Part shown: positions 12,844 through 23,345 of the stretch, piece after piece
Layout of the letters: the number at the start of each line of letters is the position of its first letter
Position numbering within the stretch: position 1 is the stretch's first letter
Source: Moniliella sp. 'wahieum'
Taxonomy: Eukaryota > Basidiomycota > Moniliellomycetes > Moniliellales > Moniliellaceae
Length of the DNA stretch: 64,000 bases
NCBI GenBank assembly: GCA_003971905.1
Contig: RSEE01000026.1
Coordinates: forward strand, 310,001 to 374,000
Reading direction: 5' to 3'
Notes under the pieces: model-generated
The model's database searches: none
Told to the model about the DNA's origin: nothing
The model's input: the letters and a program-made list of their open reading frames with translations, nothing else
Position numbers and translations under genes: made by a program

Positions 12844-12964
12844 GTGTTGTTGGGCGGGAGGACGGGTGTGTCTTGTGGGCTTGGCGGCTTAGCTTGGGCT
12901 TGTAGGCTTGGGGGTGGGCTTGCTTGAAGAGCGCTCCCCTTCCGGGGGGATCAGATTGTAGCTC

Positions 12965-13204
12965 TGTTGGCCTAGGGAGCCGGACGGGCAGAAGGATGAG
13001 GAGAAGGTGATGGATTGGAGCCAGAGTTGGGTCTGGGTACAGAGGCATCTATATAGGAGGCTGGACTAGGCACAGGGACAGTGAGTCACACAGGAGAGAG
13101 TGCAGGGCACAGGGACAGTGACACGCAGGGACGTCAGCGTGGAAGCCGATGGAACCGAGGCGAACCTGGTCTACCGACTGGGAGCCAGAGGATCACAGTC
13201 AACA
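12965..13204. repeat. Right LTR of the compact element
   Basis: 240-bp direct repeat matching the left LTR over its full length. It is followed directly by the CTGTG target-site duplicate. Confidence 0.9.
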
Positions 13205-15403
13205 CTGTGGCACACATGCGTGGTGGATGCACTTTTTTCTTGGACACATTTGCCAGTGTGCGAGTGTCATCTCCGCCGCTGTCTGATGGGACACCAGTTG
13301 TAGCGCCGCAGCGTAGCCAAGTAAGTGAGGCGAGCTCACTGTACGCATAACTTCCGCCTATATCCCCATCCCTACCTGATGCGCTCCCAACAATACGCCA
13401 CAATACGTCGAACCTCACAGGATTGACCCCTTCTGATCGGAGAAGGTCAACATGCTATGTCAAAGCTATGTGGTATAGCTGACCGGAAACCCCTCATTCA
13501 TGGTTCTTATAAGAGCAGACAGCCAACTCTGGGAACATTGAACCCGGTCAGAAACGATAGAGATTGGAGGATATCGCTCCTTCGTCGGCGGCAAGGGAGA
13601 CAGAGTCAAGGTACCTGTGAAGTTATCACGAAGAGCAAGGACAAGCCCATGCAAAAGCACGACCAATATTTAAGAAGAGTGGGAAGAGAGGCGCCAACAG
13701 TGTAAAGCCATTAACCCCCCTTCGCCGTGCCAGATGGTGTGTCCGTCTTCTGGTTTTTTAGCCCTGGGTGCCCGCTGGGAGGCGCGCCCACACGGGTTTT
13801 TTTGGGACGGGTCCAAACCCAATTGCGGGGTGTCTCAATGGACCACCGATTGTGCATGTCGGGGGTGGCAGGGGGGTGGGAACTCGTGCAGTACGATGGG
13901 GAGGGGGATTCGACCGACCCGGTGTCGGTCTCATTTGGGAGAGGAAGAAGGGGGTGAGAGGTGGCGCGGAGGACCTCAGTGCCGACCGTTTGGGAGGAGG
14001 TAAGGTGGCCCTGACAGTCACTTGAGTGCGGGCCAACTTTGACGATAGTAGGGAGAAGAGCGTCCGCGTCCTCGTTTACCAACAAAGGTCAAACAGAACG
14101 GAGGGGAATTACTTCACATACCTCCACAAGCTGTGTCTCAACGGCGCAAAACGCATCGGTCTCAGCTAGCTGGGCCCTCGTGGTGACGGAGGCATTGGTG
14201 CCCATCAAAGCGCCAGCGGGCAAAGGGTAAATTTGCGGGAGGAAGTGGAATAAGGAGTGGAGGACAGTGGAGATGGCCACATGCTGTTTTGGAATGCATG
14301 TGCCACGGTGACGATGGCAGTGTGGCGCTGAGCCTCTTGTTAAGCACGCCAGGCTGAGGTGCCACGCAGGTGCCAGAGAACGAGTTGCTTGTCGCGGGGA
14401 TCGTCATGCTCGTTGGTGTCATTATCGTCAATGACGAGGACACAGCCACATCGTCGGGAGGTCACGACTGGAGGAAGGTGCATGTCTGATTCGGTATAAT
14501 GCAGTTCGCACCTGCCCACCTCATCATTTGAAGGGAGAAAGACCCAGTGTCTCTGTGCGACGACTCGATCGAGTTTCCGGGTCGGATTTGAGAAGAAAAG
14601 ATGGCGCATGGAGGTCGGGAGTAGAATGCAAGCGTGCGGAGCAGGAGAACTCCCATCCGCTATTATATGGAGAAGCTGCACATTACCTTCCCCAAGCGGC
14701 ATGCATTACCCCAGATCGAATAGGCGTTGAAGCTGAAGAAAGGCGTGGGAGTATGGTGCTCAGGCGGATTTGCCCTTCGTCCGGGCCGGCGTGCACATCG
14801 GCCTCTCCCTCGCACCTTGCTATATGATATTCGTGCGCGCGAGATGGACGAGACGATCAAATGCCTACACACCTGTTGCCTCCGATTCGACATGAAGTCT
14901 CGCTTCACAACAACAGAGGAGGTCGACTTTGTATGGGACAAGAGGGCATTGATCTCGACTCGATTCCGCGGTCCAAGTAGCTCTTGTTAGCAGGAGTGTG
15001 AATAGCAAAAAGTACCGAAAGCTCAGGCGTCCGGCCCCACTAGCCACTGCCGTGTTCTGCGCAAAAAAAACCACACGGTATCTGCCGCGCATGGCACGAG
15101 TGTGTGGAGTGCACGCTGCCGTAGCAGCAGGTAGCAGCCTGTAGCAGCTGGTACAGTCCCCGCGGGCAATCGTGAATCATTTAAAACAGCCGCATGCTTG
15201 ATACGCGCACACATGGCAGTGCGCATCCACTGGGGCAGACAGACAGCCTTCAAGCATCATGCATGGCGCATGATGCACTCGTAACAACTCGCTAATCGAT
15301 ATGGGTTTGCCCATGCATCATGCATCGGCAGCAGTGCTCTAGTGCTTGCCGATACCACGTTGTCCCGTGCCCGAGGAGCGTGCATGTGCACGGCTTACGA
15401 CAG

Positions 15404-15438
15404 TCACTAGTCACTAGTCACTAGCTAGTCACATGTGA
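15404..15438. repeat. Heptamer array (TCACTAG)n ending TCA-CATG-TGA
   Basis: TCACTAG is repeated, then CTAG doubles, then TCACATGTGA closes the array. The last ten bases are a perfect palindrome in which the spacer trimer flips from TCA to TGA across the tetramer CATG. Confidence 0.95.
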
Positions 15439-15626
15439 TATCTGACTGCCGGAGTCCCGCCCGGGGCGTTCTTCGCATCTCAGATCCGCACCGTGGGGGC
15501 AGTGTTGGGCGACGATGATCGATGATGCATAGTTTAATGATGCAGGGCTTGGGAAAAGAGCCATGCGTCCAGGGACTGTGCCCTGCGACGGCCTCCTGTG
15601 GCTTGCTGCTCGGTTGCCACTGTACC

Positions 15627-15648
15627 TGAGGCCTGAGGCCCTGAGGCC
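15627..15648. repeat. Heptamer array (TGAGGCC) x3
   Basis: Three TGA+GGCC units, one with an extra C between copies. Same grammar as the arrays at 11441 and 15404, with GGCC as the self-complementary tetramer. Confidence 0.85.
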
Positions 15649-16092
15649 GAGGAGCAGATTGCAACGCAAGCTGCCCCCGTGCGTGCGCTCAAATCTGGTC
15701 GGCCAGGGCTCCCCACACTGATAATTGCGACCGCGTGCGGCAGACTGGGACAGTGGGATGCAGCCAGCGCACTTGCGTCTCAGCGCCGGGTGCGTCCTGG
15801 TGCGACTGTGTACGCGACTGAGTGCTCCAAGTGAAGCTAACCGCTTGAGCTCAGCCACGGAAGAAGAGGTTGCCTAGTACGTGCCCGCATGCTGTCCCAG
15901 GGTTGCCAGCTGCCACGACAACCACAACGGCAAACGCTCTTCTGCCCCCGTCCTCTACCACACACGGCAGATACTCCACCACCACCTCGCCCTCGGTTCA
16001 TTCGGTCGTCAGGAGGCTTCTTCACCAGCTTCACGCGTGCCTGTCCTCCTCTTCTTGTGCACTCCCGCTGTCGTCCCCTCGTGTGAGATCAT

Positions 16093-17309
16093 ATGCCGCT
16101 GCCACGAAAGCGTATCTCAGAGCAACTTTCCCCACCCATCACCTCCATGCACCCCTCCCTTGGTACCGCCCTTCCCCCGCAGTCCGTGGCTCGTCCTCGA
16201 CTGCCGCCTCCGCGCGGGCTCTTTTTTGATGCGCCTTCTCCCTCTTTCGGCGCCGCTACGAACCCCGCATCCCTGCATCGTATGTGAACACTCCTTTTCG
16301 TTTCCATCCCCAATGATGAATGATGGCTAACCACAGAAGTGCCCGTAGACACGCCATCATACGGCTCTCATCGTGAGGCATCTCATCCTTCAGGCCTAGA
16401 CTTGCATGGGCCGGCTCCAGTCCCGCCTCCATCACGCATGCCACAGCGCTCCCATTCAGATACAAATCCGTACCACGGGTTGACTCATCCCCTCCACCTC
16501 CCCCCTATGGCTCTGCCCACCCACTTGCTGCCGCTCGTATACGAGGGGGAAGCGCCTCGTCTGCACCACCAGCTCTCGACGGACGAGCCCAACATCTTCA
16601 GCACGCTGTTTCTGAATGGGGCTCTTCTCATTTTCATAATGTGCAAACGCGGCACGATTCTCTCCCTGGCCCACCTGCACATCATACTTCGGCAACCAGA
16701 GGACCTCGGAGTGCAGTGGAAGATCCAAGCCGTGCAGCTTACATTGCCAATCTGGTCCACTCTATCGACCTTCAGCGTTCGTTACGCCCGCGAGTAGGCG
16801 CAAGCGAAGGGCAACCAGCGTGTGACGAATGTCGACGGCGCAAGGTCAAGTAAGTATACTTCTTGTGTTTGCCTCAAATCTCGTCCTAACCCATGTGCCA
16901 CCATCAGATGCGATCGCCAAGCGCCCTGCAGTCGTTGTATCTCGAGCAATCGTTCCTGCACTACGAATGACACATTGATGAGGCGGGGACCGCTAACGAG
17001 AGAACAACGCGCTATCTTTGCCTTTTCCGGTATTACATACGAATCTCATCGCGAGCGCACCAAGAAACGCCGCCTGCTTCAGCAGACCCAACAGGTTCAG
17101 CAACAGGCTTACTCTTCTGTGTTTCCCAACTCGTCTGCAACGCCCCTTTCTCCTCCCACCCCGGGGGAGGGGTGCCGCCATCGTTCCCCTCAGCTATTGC
17201 CGCCAGCCCACCCTCGCCTTCAGAAACATACGACTTGCAGTATGATACGCCCCTACTGAATGGCTGGTCTCGGGCCCCAGAATACGCTTATCCGTCGCGC
17301 CCCGTATGA
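16093..17309 (+). CDS. Zn2Cys6 fungal transcription factor
   Basis: Binuclear zinc cluster DNA-binding protein. The six cysteines are readable as C-DE-C-RRRKVK-C-DRQAP-C-SR-C-ISSNRS-C, the canonical spacing of the Gal4 class, with an intron (16850-16907, GTAAGT to ATCAG) inside the Lys codon before the third Cys. A first intron lies at 16280-16336 (GTATGT, CTAAC, CACAG). The zinc cluster sits in the C-terminal half; the N-terminal part is Pro/Ser/His-rich and disordered. After the cluster comes a basic, Gln-rich stretch (KKRRLLQQTQQVQQQ). Frame slips occur near 16505 and near 17165 (in the G-run after PPTPGE); past the second the protein reads to ETYDLQYDTPLLNGWSRAPE and stops at 17307-17309. 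No MHR middle domain is seen, so it is a small member. Targets unknown. Confidence 0.82.
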
Positions 17310-18765
17310 ATAGGTATGATACGGATCGCCGCTGGCATGGCCATTACCGGCCTACAGTGGCCGTGCCGTACTATTAGCTACCTCCCTCATCTCCCAGATC
17401 CGCTCTTCCCCATTCTGTTACGGCTTTTGCAACCGGCCTCCTTTAGTATACTGTTGTTTTTACCTCTTTCCTGACTCCGGTGTATATACATATTGCCTCT
17501 TACTCACTCTTCGCTTCCTGTTTAGCTACCTCCTTAATCTTCTTGTCCCAGTCCTCTTGTGCCGCACATGTGCCTGCCTTTTAGTAGCAATGCTTTCAAC
17601 ACTATGACAGTTGTCGAACGATCCATGAACGAAATACCGTATACGCACAGCCCATATTGGTTGAGATTCCAAAAACTACTCCCCGAGTTCTGGAACCAGA
17701 AGCGTTTGGTGGATCAGGAAAGGAGGTCCACACCCTGAGATATTCGGTCACAAAAGAGGCTATGGCTGCGTACCGGTATTTGATACACGAGGGAATCGCA
17801 ACCTCTTTGGAAGTCCGGGAGACGGAGGATTGTTTCGACGGTTGGAGCAAACGGAACGCGATAAGAATGCGAAGTATACCACAGAGACGTACTAAAGAAT
17901 CTCCCTTCTTGCCCCTGATCATGACGGGCTGCGAGTAATACTATGCCCCCAAGACGGCCAACAAGATCTTTGAGCACTACAAGTGCCTTTCACCAATGGG
18001 TATTAGTGAAGATGGCTCATCCCTCACATGCTTAGTATCATGTTCGTTTTTGTATCCACACACGCTTTACTTCGCTTTGTAAGCGAATTGGGACCTAGAA
18101 GTCCCTGACGTGCTGGCGACTCCATTGCTTTACGAGTAGAACACGCCGGATGAGCGAACCAAATATGCGCTGCGTTTCTTGCTCCCAGCCTTAGGCTCTG
18201 TGGATGATGGTATGGATCATTCCATTATATGAAGAGTTGGCTAGAACGCATCCGACTGTTAGCCCAGTGTTGCATTCCATTCCCGGAAACGAGGAAAGAG
18301 TGATGGCCTAGCTTCAGGTATAGCGACTCAGTTTTGTGTTTTCGGGAGGTCGGGTTTGAGCCTAACATGGAACGACGTATTTGTCATCCCCGTCACTCTA
18401 CTGGAGCAAATCAGGAACTTATGTGCCCCCCCCTTCTTCTCCCCACCTTCTACCTCCAGCAGTGCCGAATCGAAACCTCTACCACCGATCCAACCTGCCT
18501 AATAAATGGTTTGTGATTGCGTTGTATGAGCATGTGGCCGGTAACCCAGTGCCATGTTTTGGCCGAAGTACACATATACTTTCCATTGACGCGCGTGTAA
18601 CCTAGGCTGTGCATCCCGTGGGGTAAGTATATCGTAAAGACCAGCATATTTCCAAAGTATACAAGTGCGATAGATCACAGCGAATATGGTTGAGCTCGCC
18701 AGAAAGCATGCAAAGGCAATTTCTGATGGGGCATGAAAAGCAGGGGCTAACTGATACAGTGTGAG
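17310..18765. other. Unassigned region, possible decayed gene
   Basis: About 1.45 kb with no confident gene. Plus-strand fragments from about 17600 to 18600 look protein-like in several frames (for example THSPYWLRFQKLLPEFWNQK and DLEVPDVLATPLLYE) but are interrupted by many stops, and I recognise no family. It could be an old host pseudogene or chance. Composition is more AT-rich than the flanks. Confidence 0.35.
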
Positions 18766-19752
18766 CTAAGTCACGTTTAACTTCCCCAGGGCTTGGCTCA
18801 GCCCATCCGCGTCGCTGCTGTCCTTGGTTGCCTTGGAAGACGGGAAGGTATGGATCGAGCCCGACACTCCCGGCATGGTGAAATCGGACGAAGTAAAGAG
18901 GTCGTCTTCATCATCATCCGCCCAATCAACCACTTCACTAGCCCACTCGCTGAGCGATAGGGACAGCTGGGGCAGTAGAAGACGGAGCTGAAGGAGGAAC
19001 GGGCGTGTTGGATGGAAGAGGTGCGGCCAGGGGCTTTTCCGGTGAACGCGGGGACGACACCGCCCCAGAGGAGTCATGCTTGCCATGTCCCCCACGCTTC
19101 CCACGCCCGCGATTAGGGGGTTGCGGCCTACGCGCTGATGCAGACTCGGTACATTTCCGGGAGGGACGGAGAGGTGATGGTGCGACCTCCTCTCGTACAG
19201 GCGGAGCGTACTTCGATCCGGCTGACCCTGGCGTTTTTGCGGGAGAGCGCGGCGCATGGGATGTGGTGCCCTTTTGGGGGTTCGGTTCTTCTCATTCTTT
19301 TCAGGAGAGGAGTTCAGTGTGTCGGCGGATTTTTTAGCTGGAGACGATAGCGGAGACGGAGCGTAACGCGAGGAGAATGATGACGGAGGTCGGTCGGAGT
19401 AGGCATCATGCTCCCATCGGGAAGCCATGTCGGCACGCGTGTGAGGTAAAGGCACATGGCCTTGGCGTCGGGGTGAAGAAGAGGGTTCGGAGGATGACGA
19501 GGATGGTGGGGCAGGATGTTCAAGACCGAGAGCTACTCGCACAGCGTTGCCTCGGGGAGCGTTGGTCTGGGCCTTCTTGGCCTCCACGCGTTGGGAGCGG
19601 AAGCGGGGGACGTCTTCAACAGGGGTGTAGCCTGGCTTGACTTTGCGTTCGCGGCGCACGGAGCCGTCTGCACGTACGCTCTGGGGGACTACGCGCTGCT
19701 GGGTGGCAGCGTCAACGGCAATGCCGGACGCGGGAGTGGACGTGTCGGACAT
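18766..19752 (-). CDS. PYM-like exon-junction-complex factor (Mago-Y14 binding)
   Basis: PYM binds the Mago-Y14 heterodimer and the small ribosomal subunit and strips exon-junction complexes from translated mRNAs. The N-terminus is diagnostic: SGIAVDAATQQRVVPQSVRA followed by DGSVRRERKVKPGYTPVEDV matches the Mago-binding domain (family pattern VPxSxRxDGxxRKxxRVxPGYxPxEDV). The rest is Ser/Pro/Lys-rich and disordered, ending in an acidic stretch (DWADDDEDD) and ADGLSQALGKLNVT. Frame slips near 19280 (a five-base G run) and near 18957 separate the middle segment, whose better frame is basic (RGRGKRGGHGKHD). The start at 19752 is chosen because MSDTSTPASGI leads straight into the domain; an upstream Met at 19830 exists. 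Divergent from CCT3. Confidence 0.75.
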   Translation of the reverse strand: MSDTSTPASGIAVDAATQQRVVPQSVRADGSVRRERKVKPGYTPVEDVPRFRSQRVEAKKAQTNAPRGNAVRVALGLEHPAPPSSSSSEPSSSPRRQGHVPLPHTRADMASRWEHDAYSDRPPSSFSSRYAPSPLSSPAKKSADTLNSSPEKNEKNRTPKRAPHPMRRALPQKRQGQPDRSTLRLYERRSHHHLSVPPGNVPSLHQRVGRNPLIAGVGSVGDMASMTPLGRCRPRVHRKSPWPHLFHPTRPFLLQLRLLLPQLSLSLSEWASEVVDWADDDEDDLFTSSDFTMPGVSGSIHTFPSSKATKDSSDADGLSQALGKLNVT

Positions 19753-20418
19753 GGGACCGAGGGGATGGTGGGGCCGCGTGGCACGTGGTTCGGCGCCAGG
19801 CAAAGCGGGATGGCAGGCGCTGAAGTTCAACGTTCAGGCCTCAGGCTTCAAGCTTCAAGCGTTGAAATTGCAAGCTTCAGTCTTCAGCTGAAGACTCAGA
19901 TCGAGCCGATAGCCTGCCTCCAATTGGCGCAACCAGCAACCACCCCGACGGGGCAGACAAGACCCGCCCCCCGTACGTAATCGCCAGAAGGGAGGCCCTG
20001 GCCACCTCGAATGCCCGCTTGAGCCCCAGTCCAGACCCCCCAGTCCGTCCAGGGCCAAGCCAGGTCTTGTAGCTCTCCATTGGCGCATCCTCCGATAGCA
20101 ACACGACGCGTGACGCATCCGAAGCGCGGCGCAGCCATGGACCGGCGGTAGGGTTGCAGCCAAGCGAGGGTTGGTGTCACGTGATCTATAGGTGAGCGAC
20201 CGGTGATGGGTCTCGTGGCCGGTCGAAGCGGGCCGAAAGTTTCAATTGCACAGGTGGCGAGCGCGGAGCATGGCAGAACATCTTTCCCGCTGCACCGCGC
20301 CAGTGTGCGGCGCCTGGCCCACGAACACGAACGCGCCCCCTCGGCCAAGCCCCTCCGGCCCAGCGCTGCCTGCCTCCACCACCCTCTCGGCCGCCCTCCA
20401 CCTCTCCTTGCCCCCAAC

Positions 20419-22141
20419 ATGTCTGGCCAGCAGCAGGTGTTCGTCATGAACACGGGCCCCGAGCGGCAGCACGGCCGCAAGGCCCAGATCAGCAACATCC
20501 AGGCCGCCAAGACGGTGGCGGACGTGATCCGCACCTGCCTTGGCCCCAAGGCCATGCTCAAGATGATCCTTGACCCCATGGGCGGCATCCTGCTCACCAA
20601 CGACGGCAACGCTATTCTCCGCGAAATCGAGGTTGCCCACCCGGCTGCAAAAAGCATGATCGAGCTCAGCAGGACCCAAGATGAGGAGGTAGGCGACGGC
20701 ACGACCTCGGTCATCATTCTCGGTGCGCTCCCTGTGCTCGTTCCATTCCTCCCCAATTGCAGGTTGCTGACCCCCCACCCTTGTCTCTAGCCGGCGAAAT
20801 TTTGGCCCAATCTCTGCCTCACTTGGAGCGCGGTCTTCACCCCGTTGTCATCATCTCAGCCTATAAAAAGGCACTTGCCGAGGCACTTCGCATCATTGAT
20901 TCCATCTCCGTCCGGTCAAGGTCGATGACGACAAGGAGATGCTGGCGCTCATCAAGACGTCGATCGGGACCAAGTTTGTTAACCGGTGGTCGGACTTGAT
21001 GTGCAACCTGGCACTCAAGGCGGTCCGCACTGTGTCCGACAATGATCCCAGTGGCGCTGGCCTGACCGTCGACATTAAGCGCTACGCTCGCGTCGAGAAG
21101 GTCCCTGGTGGTGAAATTGAGGAGTCTCGCGTGTTGGACGGCGTAATGATCAACAAGGATGTCACTCATCCCAAAATGCGCAGGCGGATCGAGAACCCCC
21201 GGATCATCCTCTTGGACTGTGCGCTTGAGTACAAGAAGGGGGAGAGCCAAACCAACATTGAGATTACCAAGGAATCGGACTGGGAGAAAATTCTCCAGAT
21301 CGAGGAGGAGCAGATCAAGAGCATGGCCGACAAGCTCATTGCTTTCAAGCCGGACTTGATCATCACCGAGAAGGGTGTTTCGGACCTGGCCCAGCACTTC
21401 TTCATGAAGGCCGGCATTACTGCTCTTCGTCGTGTGCGCAAGTCGGACAACAACCGCATTGCTCGTGCGACGGGCGCGACCATTGTCAACCGGATTGAAG
21501 ATCTCAAGGAAAGTGACGTGGGAACCAAGTGCGGCTTGTTCCACATTGAAAAGCTGGGCGATGAATACTTCACCTACTTGGAAAAGTGCCGCGAGCCTAA
21601 GGCTTGCACTATCCTTCTTCGTGGACCCAGCAAGGACATTCTCAACGAGGTGGACCGTAACCTCGCGGATGCTATGAGTGTTGCTCGCAACGTGGTCTTC
21701 AACCCTGCTCTCGCCCCCGGTGGTGGTGCAACCGAGATGGCTGTCAGCATTGGTCTCGGTGAGTTTGCTCGCTCTGTGGGCGGAGTTGAAGAAGGTCCGA
21801 TCCAGGCCGTGGCTGGGGCGATGGAGGTTATTCCCCGCACCCTCACCCAGAACTGTGGCGGCAACGCGCTACGCGTCTTGACCGAGCTGCGCGCGAAGCA
21901 CGCCAATGGTGATTCGTCCTTCGGCATTGATGGCGACACGGGTAAGATCGTTGACATGAAGGAGTATGGCCTTTACGAGTCGGCGGCAGTCAAGATTCAG
22001 ACGCTCAAAACGGCGATTGAGTCGGCGTCACTGCTGTTGCGTGTTGATGATGTCGTTTCAGCCCGCCGGCCTGGCGGCGGCAGGGGAGGACAGCCGGCGG
22101 TTCAAGATATGGGGGGTGCGCCCGAAGGCATGGCTGCCTAA
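20419..22141 (+). CDS. CCT3: T-complex chaperonin subunit gamma
   Basis: One of eight subunits of the cytosolic CCT/TRiC chaperonin that folds actin and tubulin. The equatorial ATP-site motifs are present: QAAKTVADVIRTCLGPKAML, DPMGGILLTNDGNAILREI and DEEVGDGTTSVIIL, with the later GGGATEMAVSIGL motif. A 68-nt intron (20723-20790, GTGCGC to TCTAG) falls inside the Ala codon of the VIILAGE motif. One base is lost near 20908, just before VKVDDDKEML. The C-terminal RRPGGGRGGQPAV tail resembles other CCT3 proteins. About 550 codons, full length. Confidence 0.95.
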
Positions 22142-23345
22142 AGGGTTGCCTTGTTTCGGAACTACACAATAATCCTTCTGCCTCTGCTTGCTGTAGTGAG
22201 GACTGGACAGCTTTGACAAACACTAGGCACGTCGAGGTAAACAACGCGCTACTTGCATAGTGTATCGTCGGAGCATTGAACGAGTTGAATGATGATAGCC
22301 AGAATACTTCCCTCCAAGCAAGCCGTGTAAAGACGTGTGGCGCTTTGCGCTGCATTGTGGATTTTGACCAGACAGGGGGGGTTCCTGCCGCCACACTGAG
22401 GGTAGCTTGGTCCTTGATTTAGGGCACGCGCCGGTCGCCAAATCCAGACAAAGCACTGGTGGTACCGCCAGCCAAGACAATGTGACCAAACATTATAGAT
22501 GTCCTGCGTTCAATGGTCCAGGTCGACAGGCATGATGGACTTGAGGATAAGATGGCAAAAGCCGAGCAAAGGGATCCGCTTTTCGAGAAAAAAAAAAGCA
22601 GCGGGACGCCTTGTTTTGTGAGGATAGTGTAAAGAGGACTTCGGACGCTTCACCAGAGCGCGTTGGTAGTTTTGAGCTTGGTATATGCGGGCTGTTCGTT
22701 CTCCACAGTTGTTCCCTCACTGCCTGCATAAACCCACCTAATAAAACAGCCACAGCCGAGGCTTGGGTCGACCAATCTGCCAACTAACTCTTCGTCGTCG
22801 TTGGACTCTCCTCAACTACTTCCCAAAGCGTCATTCACAAAGTAAAGCCTGCACTCGACCCATTGACTCTGTGCAACCAACTGTACCACCTATGCCCTCC
22901 ATTCAAGCTTCTTCTTCTTCCCTGCTGAAGAGAGACGTGTTCGATCGTGCCTGTGCATTTCTTCAACCCCATGCATAGGTTCGGGATTGTTGCATGAAGG
23001 CCTCGCCCTGATCCAGAGTTGCTCTGCTTGAATCCACCACATCCACATCTTTCCCTTTGTCGTAGCGTGCCAACTACCACATGTCCCAGGGAAACAGACT
23101 GATGGTCCTGGGGGAGCTGAGCAAAATAAGGCACTTCTAATGGAACCCGGCGTAGCTGAGATTCATGTCATGATCATGGGAAGAGAAGGCCAACGAAACA
23201 AGCAGAGAGCGGAAGAACGTGCACAGAACATGCATTGGGAGACAGTACAAGTGGTATCTTGCTTCTTGCCAGGCCCCCAATCAGAGTGGGTGGAATGCAT
23301 GATGCATAACCCACAGCCCTCGCAGAGAAGCAGAGGAACTGGCCA
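22142..23345. other. Intergenic region between CCT3 and ERG3 (convergent)
   Basis: Both flanking genes end here, so about 1.2 kb of 3' sequence is expected. Minus-strand open frames at 22493-22783 and 22835-23134 have no recognisable domain. I see no tRNA or repeat array. Confidence 0.5.

Larger units (their letters stand above)
11804..13204. mobile_element. Compact LTR retroelement, non-autonomous, TRIM-like
   Basis: Two direct 240-bp repeats (11804-12043 and 12965-13204) flank a 921-bp interior. Each repeat begins TGTTGG and ends TCAACA, giving the TG...CA ends and short inverted termini of an LTR. A 5-bp target-site duplication CTGTG lies on both sides (11799-11803 and 13205-13209), the size made by retroviral-type integrases. 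I see no difference between the two LTRs, so insertion looks recent. The interior is far too small for gag-pol and I recognise no reverse transcriptase or integrase, so it would depend on proteins from elsewhere. A G-rich run beside the 12043 junction, read on the minus strand, could be a polypurine tract, hinting at minus orientation. The termini look whole. Superfamily (copia or gypsy) is unresolved. Confidence 0.88.
13210..16092. other. Gene-poor region with unassigned open frames and heptamer repeats
   Basis: No gene here is supported by recognisable homology. Minus-strand open stretches at 14340-14702 and 14089-14280, continuing at 13711-14085, could be pieces of one indel-disrupted protein; a segment rich in Asp, Asn and His (CVLVIDDNDTNEHDDPRDKQ) stands out. 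I do not recognise it. Right of 15000 the sequence becomes repeat-rich: TGATGCA units near 15250-15325, TCACTAG units at 15404-15438 and TGAGGCC units at 15627-15648. Confidence 0.45.

Noticed and set aside
12044-12964. Calling a gag gene in the interior of the LTR element
   Set aside because: The longest frames show no zinc knuckle or capsid similarity and one runs into the LTR; not enough support.
15404-15438. Short regularly repeated units that could be mistaken for a CRISPR array
   Set aside because: The unit is seven bases with no unique spacers, and the host is a eukaryote.
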